Assembly: GCA_964612995.1 (NCBI GenBank) | Contig: CAZTGE010000008.1 | Location: 1-55,410, forward strand | Source: SLQH01 sp964612995 | Lineage (GTDB): Bacteria; Planctomycetota; UBA11346 | Direction of reading: 5' to 3' | DNA length: 55,410 nt | Shown here: in pieces, positions 6,837 through 14,308 of the stretch | Layout: every line of letters starts with the position of its first letter | Numbering within the stretch: the stretch's first letter is position 1 | Translations under genes and position numbers: made by a program | Notes under the pieces: model-generated | Told to the model about the DNA's origin: nothing | Databases searched by the model: none | What the model saw: the letters and a program-made list of their open reading frames with translations, nothing else

Positions 6837-7989
6837 CCTCGAGCCCGCCGATGACGCCGGCGGCGCGGAGGATGCAGGTGGCGATCTGCCGGCTACCACC
6901 GATCACGGCGCACACGCCGCGCATCGCTTCGATTTCCCTGCCGCATTGGCCCACCACAACCTGCCCTATCCGGCGCTCGAACCGGTGCACGGCCAGCCCC
7001 TGCTGATCTTCGATGCCGCAGCCTACGCCCGGATCAATGCAGAGGCGTTGGCTGCGGATCCGCGTATCGCGGCCATCCAGCCGCGCGCCGACTATCGCGT
7101 CTGGGCCGCCGAGGAAGCCGATGGCACGCAGGCCCTGGCCCTGGCCAAGGGGATGGAACTGGCCACGCGCGATTCCTGGCTCGGCGCCTTTCCCCGGTCG
7201 ATGAGTTGGGTCAACCAGCAGATTTTCTTCGGTACCATCGCTCTGCTGGTCACCGCTCTGCTGATCGGCCTGGCCGGTCGGCGGCGGCGTGATGACGCCC
7301 TGCCGCGCGGTCGCTTGCAGCATGTCTTCGAGGCGGTGGTGCTGTTCGTGCGTGACGACATCGTGCGGCCCAACATCCATCCCCCCCCGGCTCGGGCGAC
7401 CGCCGTCGCCGTGCCCGGCGCGAACGATACCGCCGCCTTGGACGCCGATCCCCTGCGCGGCTGGATCGCCCACCTCAGCGCGGTGTTCCTTGCGGTGCTG
7501 TCCTTCAATCTCATGGGCCTGGTTCCCGGCGCGGGTACGGCCTCGGGCAATCTCGGGGTCAACCTCGCCTTCGCCCTCGGCACCCTCGGGGCGATGGTGA
7601 TCTGCGGGATGAAGGCCCAGGGCCCGCTGGCCTTCTGGCGCAACCTGGTGCCCTACCGCTGGTCGTGGAACCCCCTGGACATGGCCATCTTCCTCATCCT
7701 GCTGGTGATCGAACTGCTGGGGCTGATCATCAAGCCGGCGGCGCTGGTCATCCGTCTGTTCGCCAACATCTTCGGTGGCCATACCGTGCTGCTCGCCTTC
7801 CTCACCCTGGGCGCGATCGTGGTCGGCACCGGCGCTGGCGATGCCGTCAGCGTGCCGCTGGGCGTGTTCGGCGTGCTGGCGGCGGCGGCCGTGCTCGCCC
7901 TTGAACTCCTGGTCGCCTTCATCCAGGCCTACGTCTTCACCCTGCTCAGCGCCGTGTTCATCGGCGGCGCGCTCCACCCCGAACACTGA
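6793..7989 (+). CDS. atpB: F0 ATP synthase subunit a
   Basis: 398 residues, long for subunit a. Residues 1-150 are an unusual polar extension, Asp/Ala/His-rich, with no membrane segment before about residue 145. The core has the expected helices; the essential Arg is R321 in ALVIRLFANIFGGH, and the C-terminal FIQAYVFTLLSAVFIGGALHPEH is typical. Subunit a forms the proton half-channels against the c-ring. The start at 6793 overlaps atpI by 44 bp; a later start is possible, but the frame stays open and codon use is uniform. The extension may be membrane-peripheral; its role is unknown. Confidence 0.95.
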   Translation: METTAVAEEQTHQTDLEPADDAGGAEDAGGDLPATTDHGAHAAHRFDFPAALAHHNLPYPALEPVHGQPLLIFDAAAYARINAEALAADPRIAAIQPRADYRVWAAEEADGTQALALAKGMELATRDSWLGAFPRSMSWVNQQIFFGTIALLVTALLIGLAGRRRRDDALPRGRLQHVFEAVVLFVRDDIVRPNIHPPPARATAVAVPGANDTAALDADPLRGWIAHLSAVFLAVLSFNLMGLVPGAGTASGNLGVNLAFALGTLGAMVICGMKAQGPLAFWRNLVPYRWSWNPLDMAIFLILLVIELLGLIIKPAALVIRLFANIFGGHTVLLAFLTLGAIVVGTGAGDAVSVPLGVFGVLAAAAVLALELLVAFIQAYVFTLLSAVFIGGALHPEH

Positions 7990-8017
7990 CGCGCCGCCGC
8001 GCATTTGAGGTATCGCC

Positions 8018-8305
8018 ATGTCCGACTTCGTCTCAGTCCTCCACCATCTCAGCCAGGCGGCGACCGCCGCCGAGTCCGAGACCGCCAATGCGGCCGGCAA
8101 CCTCGGCGGGGCGATCTGTGCCGCGATCGCGGCCATCGCCGCGGCCTACGGCATCGCCAAGCTGGGTTCGGCCGCGCTCGAGGGCTGCGCTCGTCAGCCC
8201 GAGGCCGCCGACCAGCTCAAGGGCACCATGCTGCTCGCTGCGGCGCTGATCGAAGGCGTGTGCCTGTTCGCCGTCGTGGTCGGGTTGCTGGACATCCTGC
8301 TGTAG
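8018..8305 (+). CDS. atpE: F0 ATP synthase subunit c
   Basis: 95 residues, two transmembrane helices with the RQP loop (ALEGCARQPEAADQLKG, residues 53-69). The proton-binding carboxylate is E79 in AALIEGVCLF; the residues around it are not of the Na+ type (no E-S/T ligand pair). In helix 1 the usual GxGxGxG packing motif is largely Ala (residues 31-44 read GAICAAIAAIAAAY), recalling the Ala-rich motif known from alkaliphilic Bacillus c-rings. The N-terminus is about 15 residues longer than in E. coli. It sits 28 bp after atpB. Confidence 0.96.
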   Translation: MSDFVSVLHHLSQAATAAESETANAAGNLGGAICAAIAAIAAAYGIAKLGSAALEGCARQPEAADQLKGTMLLAAALIEGVCLFAVVVGLLDILL

Positions 8306-8311
8306 GCCGGC

Positions 8312-8827
8312 ATGGGCGGCATCGGCGATTTCCTGTTCGGCGCGATCCCCGACTTCGTCTGGGGCGTGGTCGCGTTCGTGCTCTTCGTGCTCGTGCTCTA
8401 TCGCATGGGGATCAAGAACATCCTGGTCGCTGTGGACGCGCGCGAAGGGCGGATCCGTGCCCAGATGGAGGCGGCCGCATCCGCCGCCGCCGCGGCCGCG
8501 ATCCGGCAGGAGAAGCTGGACGCGGAATTCGCCGCGGTCGAGGACAAGATCCGGGCGATGATGGCCGAGGCCCGCAGGGATGCCGCCGTGCTGCGCGAAC
8601 GCGCGATCGAAGAGGGCCAGGCCGAGGTCGAATCGCAGCGCGCCCAGGCCCTGCGCGAGATCGACGCCGCGCGACATCAGGCGGTGCTCGATCTGCGGCG
8701 CGAGATGGCCGACATCGGCCTGTTGATGGCCGGGCGGGCGATCGACGCCGAACTCGACCGCGAGCGTCATCGCGAACTGGTCGAACGCGCGCTCGACGAC
8801 TACGTGAACGCGCAGGCGGGCGTATGA
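8312..8827 (+). CDS. atpF: F0 ATP synthase subunit b
   Basis: 171 residues. One N-terminal membrane helix (DFVWGVVAFVLFVLVLYRMG) is followed by a long, charged, Ala-rich helix forming the peripheral stalk, with heptad-like AEARRDAAVLRERAIEEGQAEVESQRAQALREID. It starts 6 bp after atpE and overlaps atpH by the ATGA junction. The plan and position are standard, although sequence conservation in subunit b is always low. Confidence 0.93.
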   Translation: MGGIGDFLFGAIPDFVWGVVAFVLFVLVLYRMGIKNILVAVDAREGRIRAQMEAAASAAAAAAIRQEKLDAEFAAVEDKIRAMMAEARRDAAVLRERAIEEGQAEVESQRAQALREIDAARHQAVLDLRREMADIGLLMAGRAIDAELDRERHRELVERALDDYVNAQAGV

Positions 8828-9402
8828 GCGCCCCCAGCGTCGCCACCGTCTACGCCGAGGCCCTGTTCGAGCTGGCCGTCGAGCGCGACAAGCGTGCGAC
8901 GATCGTGGAGCAGGCGACCGAGCTGGTCGCGGTGTTGCGCGAGGAACCGGGCATCCTCGCCGGCCTGCGTCATCCCACCCTCACGCCGGACGCGCGGCAG
9001 ACGCTGATCCGCGACCTGTTCAGCGAGCGTGTGGAGCGCGAGCTGGTCGATCTGGTCGCCCTGCTCGCCGAGCGCGGCCGGCTCGATCATCTCGTCGCGG
9101 TGCTCGCTGCGGTGGGGGAATGCGACCGACGCGAGCGCGGGCTGGTGCGCCTCGAGGTCGCCAGCGCCGTGCCGTTGGAGCCGGCGCTGCGCGAGCGCTG
9201 CGGCTCGGCCCTGCGTGCGGTGCACGGCGCGAGCGAGATCGCTTTCTGCGTCGAGCCGGAGCTGCTCGGCGGACTGCGGGTGCGGCGTGATGGTGAACTG
9301 GTGGTCGACGCCAGCGTGCAACGGCACCTGGAACGGCTCTACGAACAGGTCCTGGCCGTGCCGGCTCAGGCGGCATGGCGTGCACAGGAGGGCGGCGCGT
9401 GA
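8824..9402 (+). CDS. atpH: F1 ATP synthase subunit delta
   Basis: 192 residues from ATG 8824, overlapping the atpF stop. The N-terminal helical bundle starts SVATVYAEALFELAVE, matching the family start (a-x-YA-AL-e-A). The C-terminal part carries VEPELLGGLRVRRDGELVVDASVQRHLERLYEQ, the conserved delta signature (GG-i-vr-gd-viD-Sv). Delta joins the b stalk to the top of F1. The larger open frame that begins upstream at 8005 is an artefact of high GC. Confidence 0.95.
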   Translation: MSAPSVATVYAEALFELAVERDKRATIVEQATELVAVLREEPGILAGLRHPTLTPDARQTLIRDLFSERVERELVDLVALLAERGRLDHLVAVLAAVGECDRRERGLVRLEVASAVPLEPALRERCGSALRAVHGASEIAFCVEPELLGGLRVRRDGELVVDASVQRHLERLYEQVLAVPAQAAWRAQEGGA

Positions 9403-11009
9403 GCAGCATTCGCGCAGACGAGATGACGGCGATGATCAAGCAGCGGCTCGCGGCCTACGGACGCGAACCGGTGGTCGACGAGGTCGGCAGCATCCTCCAG
9501 GTCGGCGACGGCATCGCCCGCATCTCGGGGCTGGGCGACTGCATGGCCGGCGAGATGCTGATCTTCGCTGACGACACCATCGGCCTGGCATTGAATCTGG
9601 AGGAGGACTGCGTCGGCGCGGTGGTGCTCGGACCGTGCGAGGACCTTGCCGAGGGCCAGACCGTGCGTCGCAGCGGACGGGTGCTCGAGGTCCCGGTCGG
9701 CGAGGCGCTGCTCGGCCGGGTGGTCGACCCGCTCGGCCGTCCGATCGACGGCAAGGGCGTGATCCATACCGAGACCACGCACCCGGTCGAAGCCCCGGCG
9801 CCGGGCCTGGCCGATCGTCGGTCGGTGCGCGAGCCGTTGCAGACCGGCCTCAAGGCGGTCGACAGCCTGACCCCGGTCGGACGCGGTCAGCGCGAACTGG
9901 TCATCGGCGATCGCAAGACCGGCAAGACCACCATCTGCATCGACACCATCATCAATCAGGCCGACAGCGGCGTGATCTGCGTCTATGTCGCCATCGGTCA
10001 GAAGGAATCGACCATCGCGGCGATCGTCAAGCATCTGCAGTCGGCCGGGGCGATGCCGTACACCATCGTCGTCGCCGCCCCGGCTTCGGCGCCGGCGCCC
10101 CTGCAGTTCCTCGCTCCCTATGCCGGCTGCGCGATGGCCGAGTTCTTCATGTATACCACCTGGGCCCACGACGAGGACGGCCAGCCGCTGATCCGCGACG
10201 GGGTCCACGTTCCGCGCCCGCTCGCGGAGGGTGGCCGTGGTCTGGCCACCTTCATCGCCTACGACGACCTGTCCAAGCAGGCGGCGGCGTACCGCGAGAT
10301 GTCGCTGCTGTTGCGGCGCCCGCCGGGGCGTGAAGCCTATCCCGGCGACGTGTTCTATCTCCACAGCCGCTTGCTGGAGCGTGCGGCCAGGCTGCACCCA
10401 CGCCTCGGCGGCGGCAGCCAGACCGCGTTCCCGGTGATCGAGACCCAGCAGGGCGAGGTTTCGGCCTACATCCCCACCAATGTGATCTCGATCACCGATG
10501 GGCAGATCTATCTCCAGCCCGACCTGTTCAACCAGGGCCAGCGACCGGCGATCGACGTCGGGCTCTCGGTCAGCCGGGTCGGTGGCAATGCGCAGAAACC
10601 GGCCATGAAGCGGGTCGCGGGATCGCTCAAGCTCGATCTCGCCGCCTACCGTGAACTGCAGGCCTTCGCCCAGCTCGGCACCGACCTCGACCGCTTCACC
10701 CAGCGGGCGATCGACCGCGGTTCGCGGATGATGGAGATCCTCAAACAGGATCAGGCGGCGCCGATGCCGATCGGCGAGCAGATCGCGGTGCTCAAGGGCG
10801 CCAATGCGGGCATGGTCGATCGCATCCCGTTGCAGCACATCCGCGCCTTCGAGGAGGATTTCTGCCAGACCTTCCGCGACGAGTTCCCCGAGTTGCTCGC
10901 CGCATTGAGCCAGGATCGCAAGCTGACGATGGACGAGGAGCGGGCCTTCTCCGAGGCGGCCGACCGGTTCCGCGCCCGGTTCTGTGCCAACCGCGGGCTG
11001 AAGGGTTGA
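9399..11009 (+). CDS. atpA: F1 ATP synthase subunit alpha
   Basis: 536 residues from GTG 9399, chosen because GGAGG lies 7 bp upstream and the start overlaps the atpH stop. The protein begins SSIRADEMTAMIKQRL, as alpha subunits do. The P-loop is GDRKTGKTT (~170-178), where most bacteria have GDRQTGKT. Later blocks include VYVAIGQKESTIAAIVKHL, YDDLSKQAAAYREMSLLLRRPPGREAYPGDVFYLHSRLLERAA and GLSVSRVGGNAQ. Alpha carries the non-catalytic nucleotide site and the Arg finger (SVSRVGG). Slightly longer than the ~505 norm, with extra residues around 250-270. Confidence 0.98.
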   Translation: MSSIRADEMTAMIKQRLAAYGREPVVDEVGSILQVGDGIARISGLGDCMAGEMLIFADDTIGLALNLEEDCVGAVVLGPCEDLAEGQTVRRSGRVLEVPVGEALLGRVVDPLGRPIDGKGVIHTETTHPVEAPAPGLADRRSVREPLQTGLKAVDSLTPVGRGQRELVIGDRKTGKTTICIDTIINQADSGVICVYVAIGQKESTIAAIVKHLQSAGAMPYTIVVAAPASAPAPLQFLAPYAGCAMAEFFMYTTWAHDEDGQPLIRDGVHVPRPLAEGGRGLATFIAYDDLSKQAAAYREMSLLLRRPPGREAYPGDVFYLHSRLLERAARLHPRLGGGSQTAFPVIETQQGEVSAYIPTNVISITDGQIYLQPDLFNQGQRPAIDVGLSVSRVGGNAQKPAMKRVAGSLKLDLAAYRELQAFAQLGTDLDRFTQRAIDRGSRMMEILKQDQAAPMPIGEQIAVLKGANAGMVDRIPLQHIRAFEEDFCQTFRDEFPELLAALSQDRKLTMDEERAFSEAADRFRARFCANRGLKG

Positions 11010-11013
11010 GCGC

Positions 11014-11895
11014 GTGGCCGGTCCGCGACAGATCCTCGACCGGCGAGCGAGCATCGCCAAGACCCGCAAGATCACCCGGACCATGGAGCTGGTCTCGGCG
11101 GCGAAGCTGAAGAAGGCCGAGGCGGAGGCCGACGCCTTCCAGCCCTACGCCCGGGTGCTGCAGGACATTGTCACCCATCTCCAGTGGGCGGCGACCGGAG
11201 CGAACCCGGAACACGCGCTGATGCACACCCGCAACGTGCAGCGGGTTGCGCTGGTGGTCTGTGCGAGCGAACGCGGTCTGTGCGGCAGTTACAACGTCAA
11301 CATCGTGCGCGCGGCCATCGAGCGCAAACGCTACCACGAAGCGCAGGGGCGCAGCGTCGATTTCAGTTGTTTCGGGCGCAAGGGCGCTGGCTCGCTGCGC
11401 TTTCTCGGCGAGGAGATCGCGGCCGAATACGCCGGGTTCATCGAGCAGCCCGACTTCGATCGCACCCGCGACATCACCAATCTGCTGATGGAGCGCTACG
11501 TCGCCGAGGATGTCGACCTGGTCGAGGTGGTCCACGCGCGCTTCATCAACCTCGCGACCCTGCGGCCGCGGCACTTCCAGCTCCTGCCCTGCGGCGCCGA
11601 CCTCGGCCGGCCGGCACCGCCCCGTCAGCTGCTGCCCAGCGAGTACTTCTTCCACCCGGAACCCCGCGAGCTGCTCTCCAAGCTGGTTCCGCGCACGGTG
11701 CGGGTGGAATTCTACTCCGGCCTGCTGCAGGCGGCGGCCGGGGAACAGGCCGCGCGCCGGCTGGCGATGAAGACCGCGACCGAATCGGCCGACGAGATCA
11801 TCGGCGAACTCACGCGGCAGTACAACGGCGTGCGCCAGTCGAAGATCACCCAGGAGATCGCCGAGATCGTCGGCGCGGTGGAGGCCATGTCGTGA
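11014..11895 (+). CDS. atpG: F1 ATP synthase subunit gamma
   Basis: 293 residues from GTG 11014, 4 bp after atpA. The N-terminal coiled helix has the family sequence RRASIAKTRKITRTMELVSAAKLKKAE, and the C-terminal helix has MKTATESADEIIGELTRQYNGVRQSKITQEIAEIVGAVEA. The middle CASERGLCGSYNVNI matches the conserved s-drGLcG-fN motif. Gamma is the rotor shaft inside the alpha3beta3 ring. Length is normal. Confidence 0.97.
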   Translation: MAGPRQILDRRASIAKTRKITRTMELVSAAKLKKAEAEADAFQPYARVLQDIVTHLQWAATGANPEHALMHTRNVQRVALVVCASERGLCGSYNVNIVRAAIERKRYHEAQGRSVDFSCFGRKGAGSLRFLGEEIAAEYAGFIEQPDFDRTRDITNLLMERYVAEDVDLVEVVHARFINLATLRPRHFQLLPCGADLGRPAPPRQLLPSEYFFHPEPRELLSKLVPRTVRVEFYSGLLQAAAGEQAARRLAMKTATESADEIIGELTRQYNGVRQSKITQEIAEIVGAVEAMS

Positions 11896-11932
11896 TCCGG
11901 ACACCGCGCGCGATACAGAGGGGACTGCCATC

Positions 11933-13426
11933 ATGAGCACCGAGGCTCCGGCCCAGGACGACATCGACACCGGCACCGTGGTCCAGGTGATCGGCTCGAC
12001 CATCGACGCCGAGTTCACCCGCCTGCCACGCCTGCTCAACGCGTTGGTGGTCGAACGCGACGAGGGTCCGCTGGTGTTCGAGGTGCAGCAGCATCTCGGA
12101 CGCAACCGCGTGCGCGCGGTGGCCATGGGCTCGACCGACGGGCTCAAGCGCGGCGACCGGGTGCGCGACACCGGCGCCGCCATCACCGTGCCCACCGGCG
12201 AGCAGACCCTGGGGCGGATCTTCAACGTGCTCGGAGAGACCATCGACCGCGGTCCGCAGCTGCCAGCGAGTGCCGAGCGCAAGCCGATCCATCGTCGGGC
12301 TCCGCTGTTCAGCGAGCTCGAGCCCGACGACGTGGTGTTCGAGACCGGGATCAAGGTCCTCGATCTGCTCACCCCCTATCCCAAGGGCGGCAAGATCGGC
12401 CTGTTCGGTGGCGCGGGTGTCGGCAAGACCGTGACCATCATGGAGCTGATCAACAACGTGGCCAAGGCCCATGGAGGCTACTCGGTCTTCGCCGGGGTCG
12501 GCGAGCGCACCCGCGAGGGCAACGAGCTGTGGCAGGAGATGATCGAGGCCGGGGTCATCGCGGTCGAGCGCGATGCCGAGGGCCAGCCGGCGGAGAATGC
12601 CGACGGCTACGCTCCGGTCGATTCCGCCGCCAGCCGCTGCGCGCTGGTCTACGGCCAGATGAACGAGCCGCCGGGAGCCCGTCTGCGTGTGGCGCTCTCG
12701 GCGCTGACCATGGCCGAGGCCTTTCGCGACGGCGGCAGCGGTCGCGATGTGTTGCTGTTCATCGACAACATCTTCCGCTTCACCCAGGCCGGCAGCGAGG
12801 TTTCGGCCCTGCTCGGGCGGCTGCCTTCGGCGGTGGGCTACCAGCCGACCCTGGCCAGCGAAATGGGCGCGCTGCAGGAGCGGATCACCTCGACCCGGCG
12901 CGGCTCGGTGACCTCGATCCAGGCGGTGTACGTCCCCGCCGACGACCTCACCGACCCGGCACCGGCGAACACCTTCGCCCACCTCGACGCGATGACCATC
13001 CTCGACCGGTCGATCACCGAGAAAGGCATCTACCCAGCGGTCGATCCGCTCGGCTCTTCGAGCCGGATGCTCCAGGCGCACATCATCGGCGCGCGCCACT
13101 ACGCGGTGGCGCGCGAGGTGGTGGGCATCCTCCAACGTTACAAGGACCTGCAGGAGATCATCGCGATCCTTGGCGTCGACGAGCTCTCCGATGCCGACCG
13201 ACGCCTGGTGGCGCGGGCGCGGCGGGTCGAGCGCTTCTTCTCGCAGCCGTTCCAGGTCGCGGAGGCCTTCACCGGCATCGAGGGCAAGTACGTCGCGCTC
13301 GCGGACACGATCGCCTCCTTCGAGGCCCTGCTCTCCGGCGACTACGACGGCCTGCCCGAGGCGGCCTTCATGTACGTCGGCACCATTGCCGACGCGGTGG
13401 CCAAGGCCGAAGAGATGGAGTCCTGA
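11933..13426 (+). CDS. atpD: F1 ATP synthase subunit beta
   Basis: 497 residues, somewhat longer than the usual ~465. The P-loop GGAGVGKT is at ~160-167, the catalytic GERTREGNELWQEM at ~190, and the DVLLFIDNIFRFTQAGSEVSALLGRLPSAVGYQPTL block at ~280. DELS appears as VDELSDADR. An extra polar stretch of about 20 residues (ERDAEGQPAENADGYAPVD) sits between the WQEM helix and ALVYGQMNEPPGARLRV, accounting for the extra length. Beta holds the catalytic sites. It is 37 bp after atpG. Confidence 0.98.
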   Translation: MSTEAPAQDDIDTGTVVQVIGSTIDAEFTRLPRLLNALVVERDEGPLVFEVQQHLGRNRVRAVAMGSTDGLKRGDRVRDTGAAITVPTGEQTLGRIFNVLGETIDRGPQLPASAERKPIHRRAPLFSELEPDDVVFETGIKVLDLLTPYPKGGKIGLFGGAGVGKTVTIMELINNVAKAHGGYSVFAGVGERTREGNELWQEMIEAGVIAVERDAEGQPAENADGYAPVDSAASRCALVYGQMNEPPGARLRVALSALTMAEAFRDGGSGRDVLLFIDNIFRFTQAGSEVSALLGRLPSAVGYQPTLASEMGALQERITSTRRGSVTSIQAVYVPADDLTDPAPANTFAHLDAMTILDRSITEKGIYPAVDPLGSSSRMLQAHIIGARHYAVAREVVGILQRYKDLQEIIAILGVDELSDADRRLVARARRVERFFSQPFQVAEAFTGIEGKYVALADTIASFEALLSGDYDGLPEAAFMYVGTIADAVAKAEEMES

Positions 13427-13429
13427 ACG

Positions 13430-13861
13430 ATGGTCCTGCGGGTCCACTTCATCACTCCCAGGGGCTTCGCCTACGTGCAGCAGACCGGACATCTGGTGCT
13501 GCCGGCCTTCGACGGTGAGGTCGGCATCCTGCCCGGTCACGCGCCGTTCGTCTGCCTGCTCGGCTATGGCCGCTGTCGGCTCGATCAGCAGGGGGGTGAC
13601 CCGGAATACGTCGCGTTGCGCGGTGGAGTTGCCTGGATCCAGCGCAATCAGGTGGCGGTGGTGACCGAGTCGCTGCTGCGCGCACGCGAGATCCGGCCCA
13701 GGCGGGTGTTGCGACAACTCGCCGAGCTCGATGCCGCCACCTACGATGATACGCCGGCCCTCGCCACCGCCCACACCGAGGCCCGGTGGTTGATCGCGCA
13801 GCTGCACTGCGTGCACGAGCCGGTGCCGCGCCTGCGCCAGGTCGATCCGGACCTGGGCTGA
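13430..13861 (+). CDS. atpC: F1 ATP synthase subunit epsilon
   Basis: 143 residues, 3 bp after atpD. The N-terminal beta-barrel carries LVLPAFDGEVGILPGHAPFVCLLGYGRCRL, the diagnostic G-lGILPgHaP motif, and VALRGGVAWIQRNQVAVVTE. The C-terminal helical part is weakly conserved, as is normal for this subunit. It closes the operon; no strong terminator hairpin is seen directly after it, and repeat copy B begins 145 bp downstream. Confidence 0.94.
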   Translation: MVLRVHFITPRGFAYVQQTGHLVLPAFDGEVGILPGHAPFVCLLGYGRCRLDQQGGDPEYVALRGGVAWIQRNQVAVVTESLLRAREIRPRRVLRQLAELDAATYDDTPALATAHTEARWLIAQLHCVHEPVPRLRQVDPDLG

Positions 13862-14005
13862 ACCGCTCGCCGGACATCCCCGCATCCGGCCACAGCGTCC
13901 ATCGCCCATCCCGGTTGCGGGCGAGCAGGCAGGAGCGCCCACTGGGCCGCGCGGGGCAGCGCCTCCTCTGAAGGAAGCGATTCGTGATGAGATGATGGCC
14001 GTGGT

Positions 14006-14167
14006 CAGGGCGACCCAGAGCTCGCAGAATGAGGGCCATGCCTCGCCTCCACCTGCGTCACTATGGCCCAAGCACCAAAGCGGGCCGGGCGGTGGGACGC
14101 AGGTGGGCGACGCAAGGCATGCCGACCTGGTGATCGGCGCTCCCGGGCCGAGCTTTGAGCGGCCCGG
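14006..14167 (+). repeat. Foldback MITE-like element, copy B (subfamily I)
   Basis: About 162 bp, left end CAGGGCGACCCAGAGC, right end GAGCTTTGAGCGGCCCGG. The body aligns with copies A and C along its whole length (CATGCCTCGCC..., GGCATGCCGACCTGGTGATC). It is flanked by near-identical 9-bp direct repeats, GGCCGTGGT (13997-14005) and GGCCGTAGT (14168-14176), 8 of 9 matching. It fills most of the 447-bp gap between atpC and the chemoreceptor gene; I see no gene in that gap. Confidence 0.83.
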
Positions 14168-14308
14168 GGCCGTAGTTGCGCCGCAGCATTGTCCTGCGAA
14201 CACTGCTGGCTATCATGGACAGGATCCCTGTCCCTACGATCGGTCGTAGTCAATCGATGCGATGGCCTCGGGATCCGCGCTGCAGCGCGTGCGAAACGGA
14301 GGTCGGTC

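Noticed and set aside
14189..14308. Extended start of the chemoreceptor
   Set aside because: No SD at 14189, and GGAGG lies 6 bp before ATG 14309.
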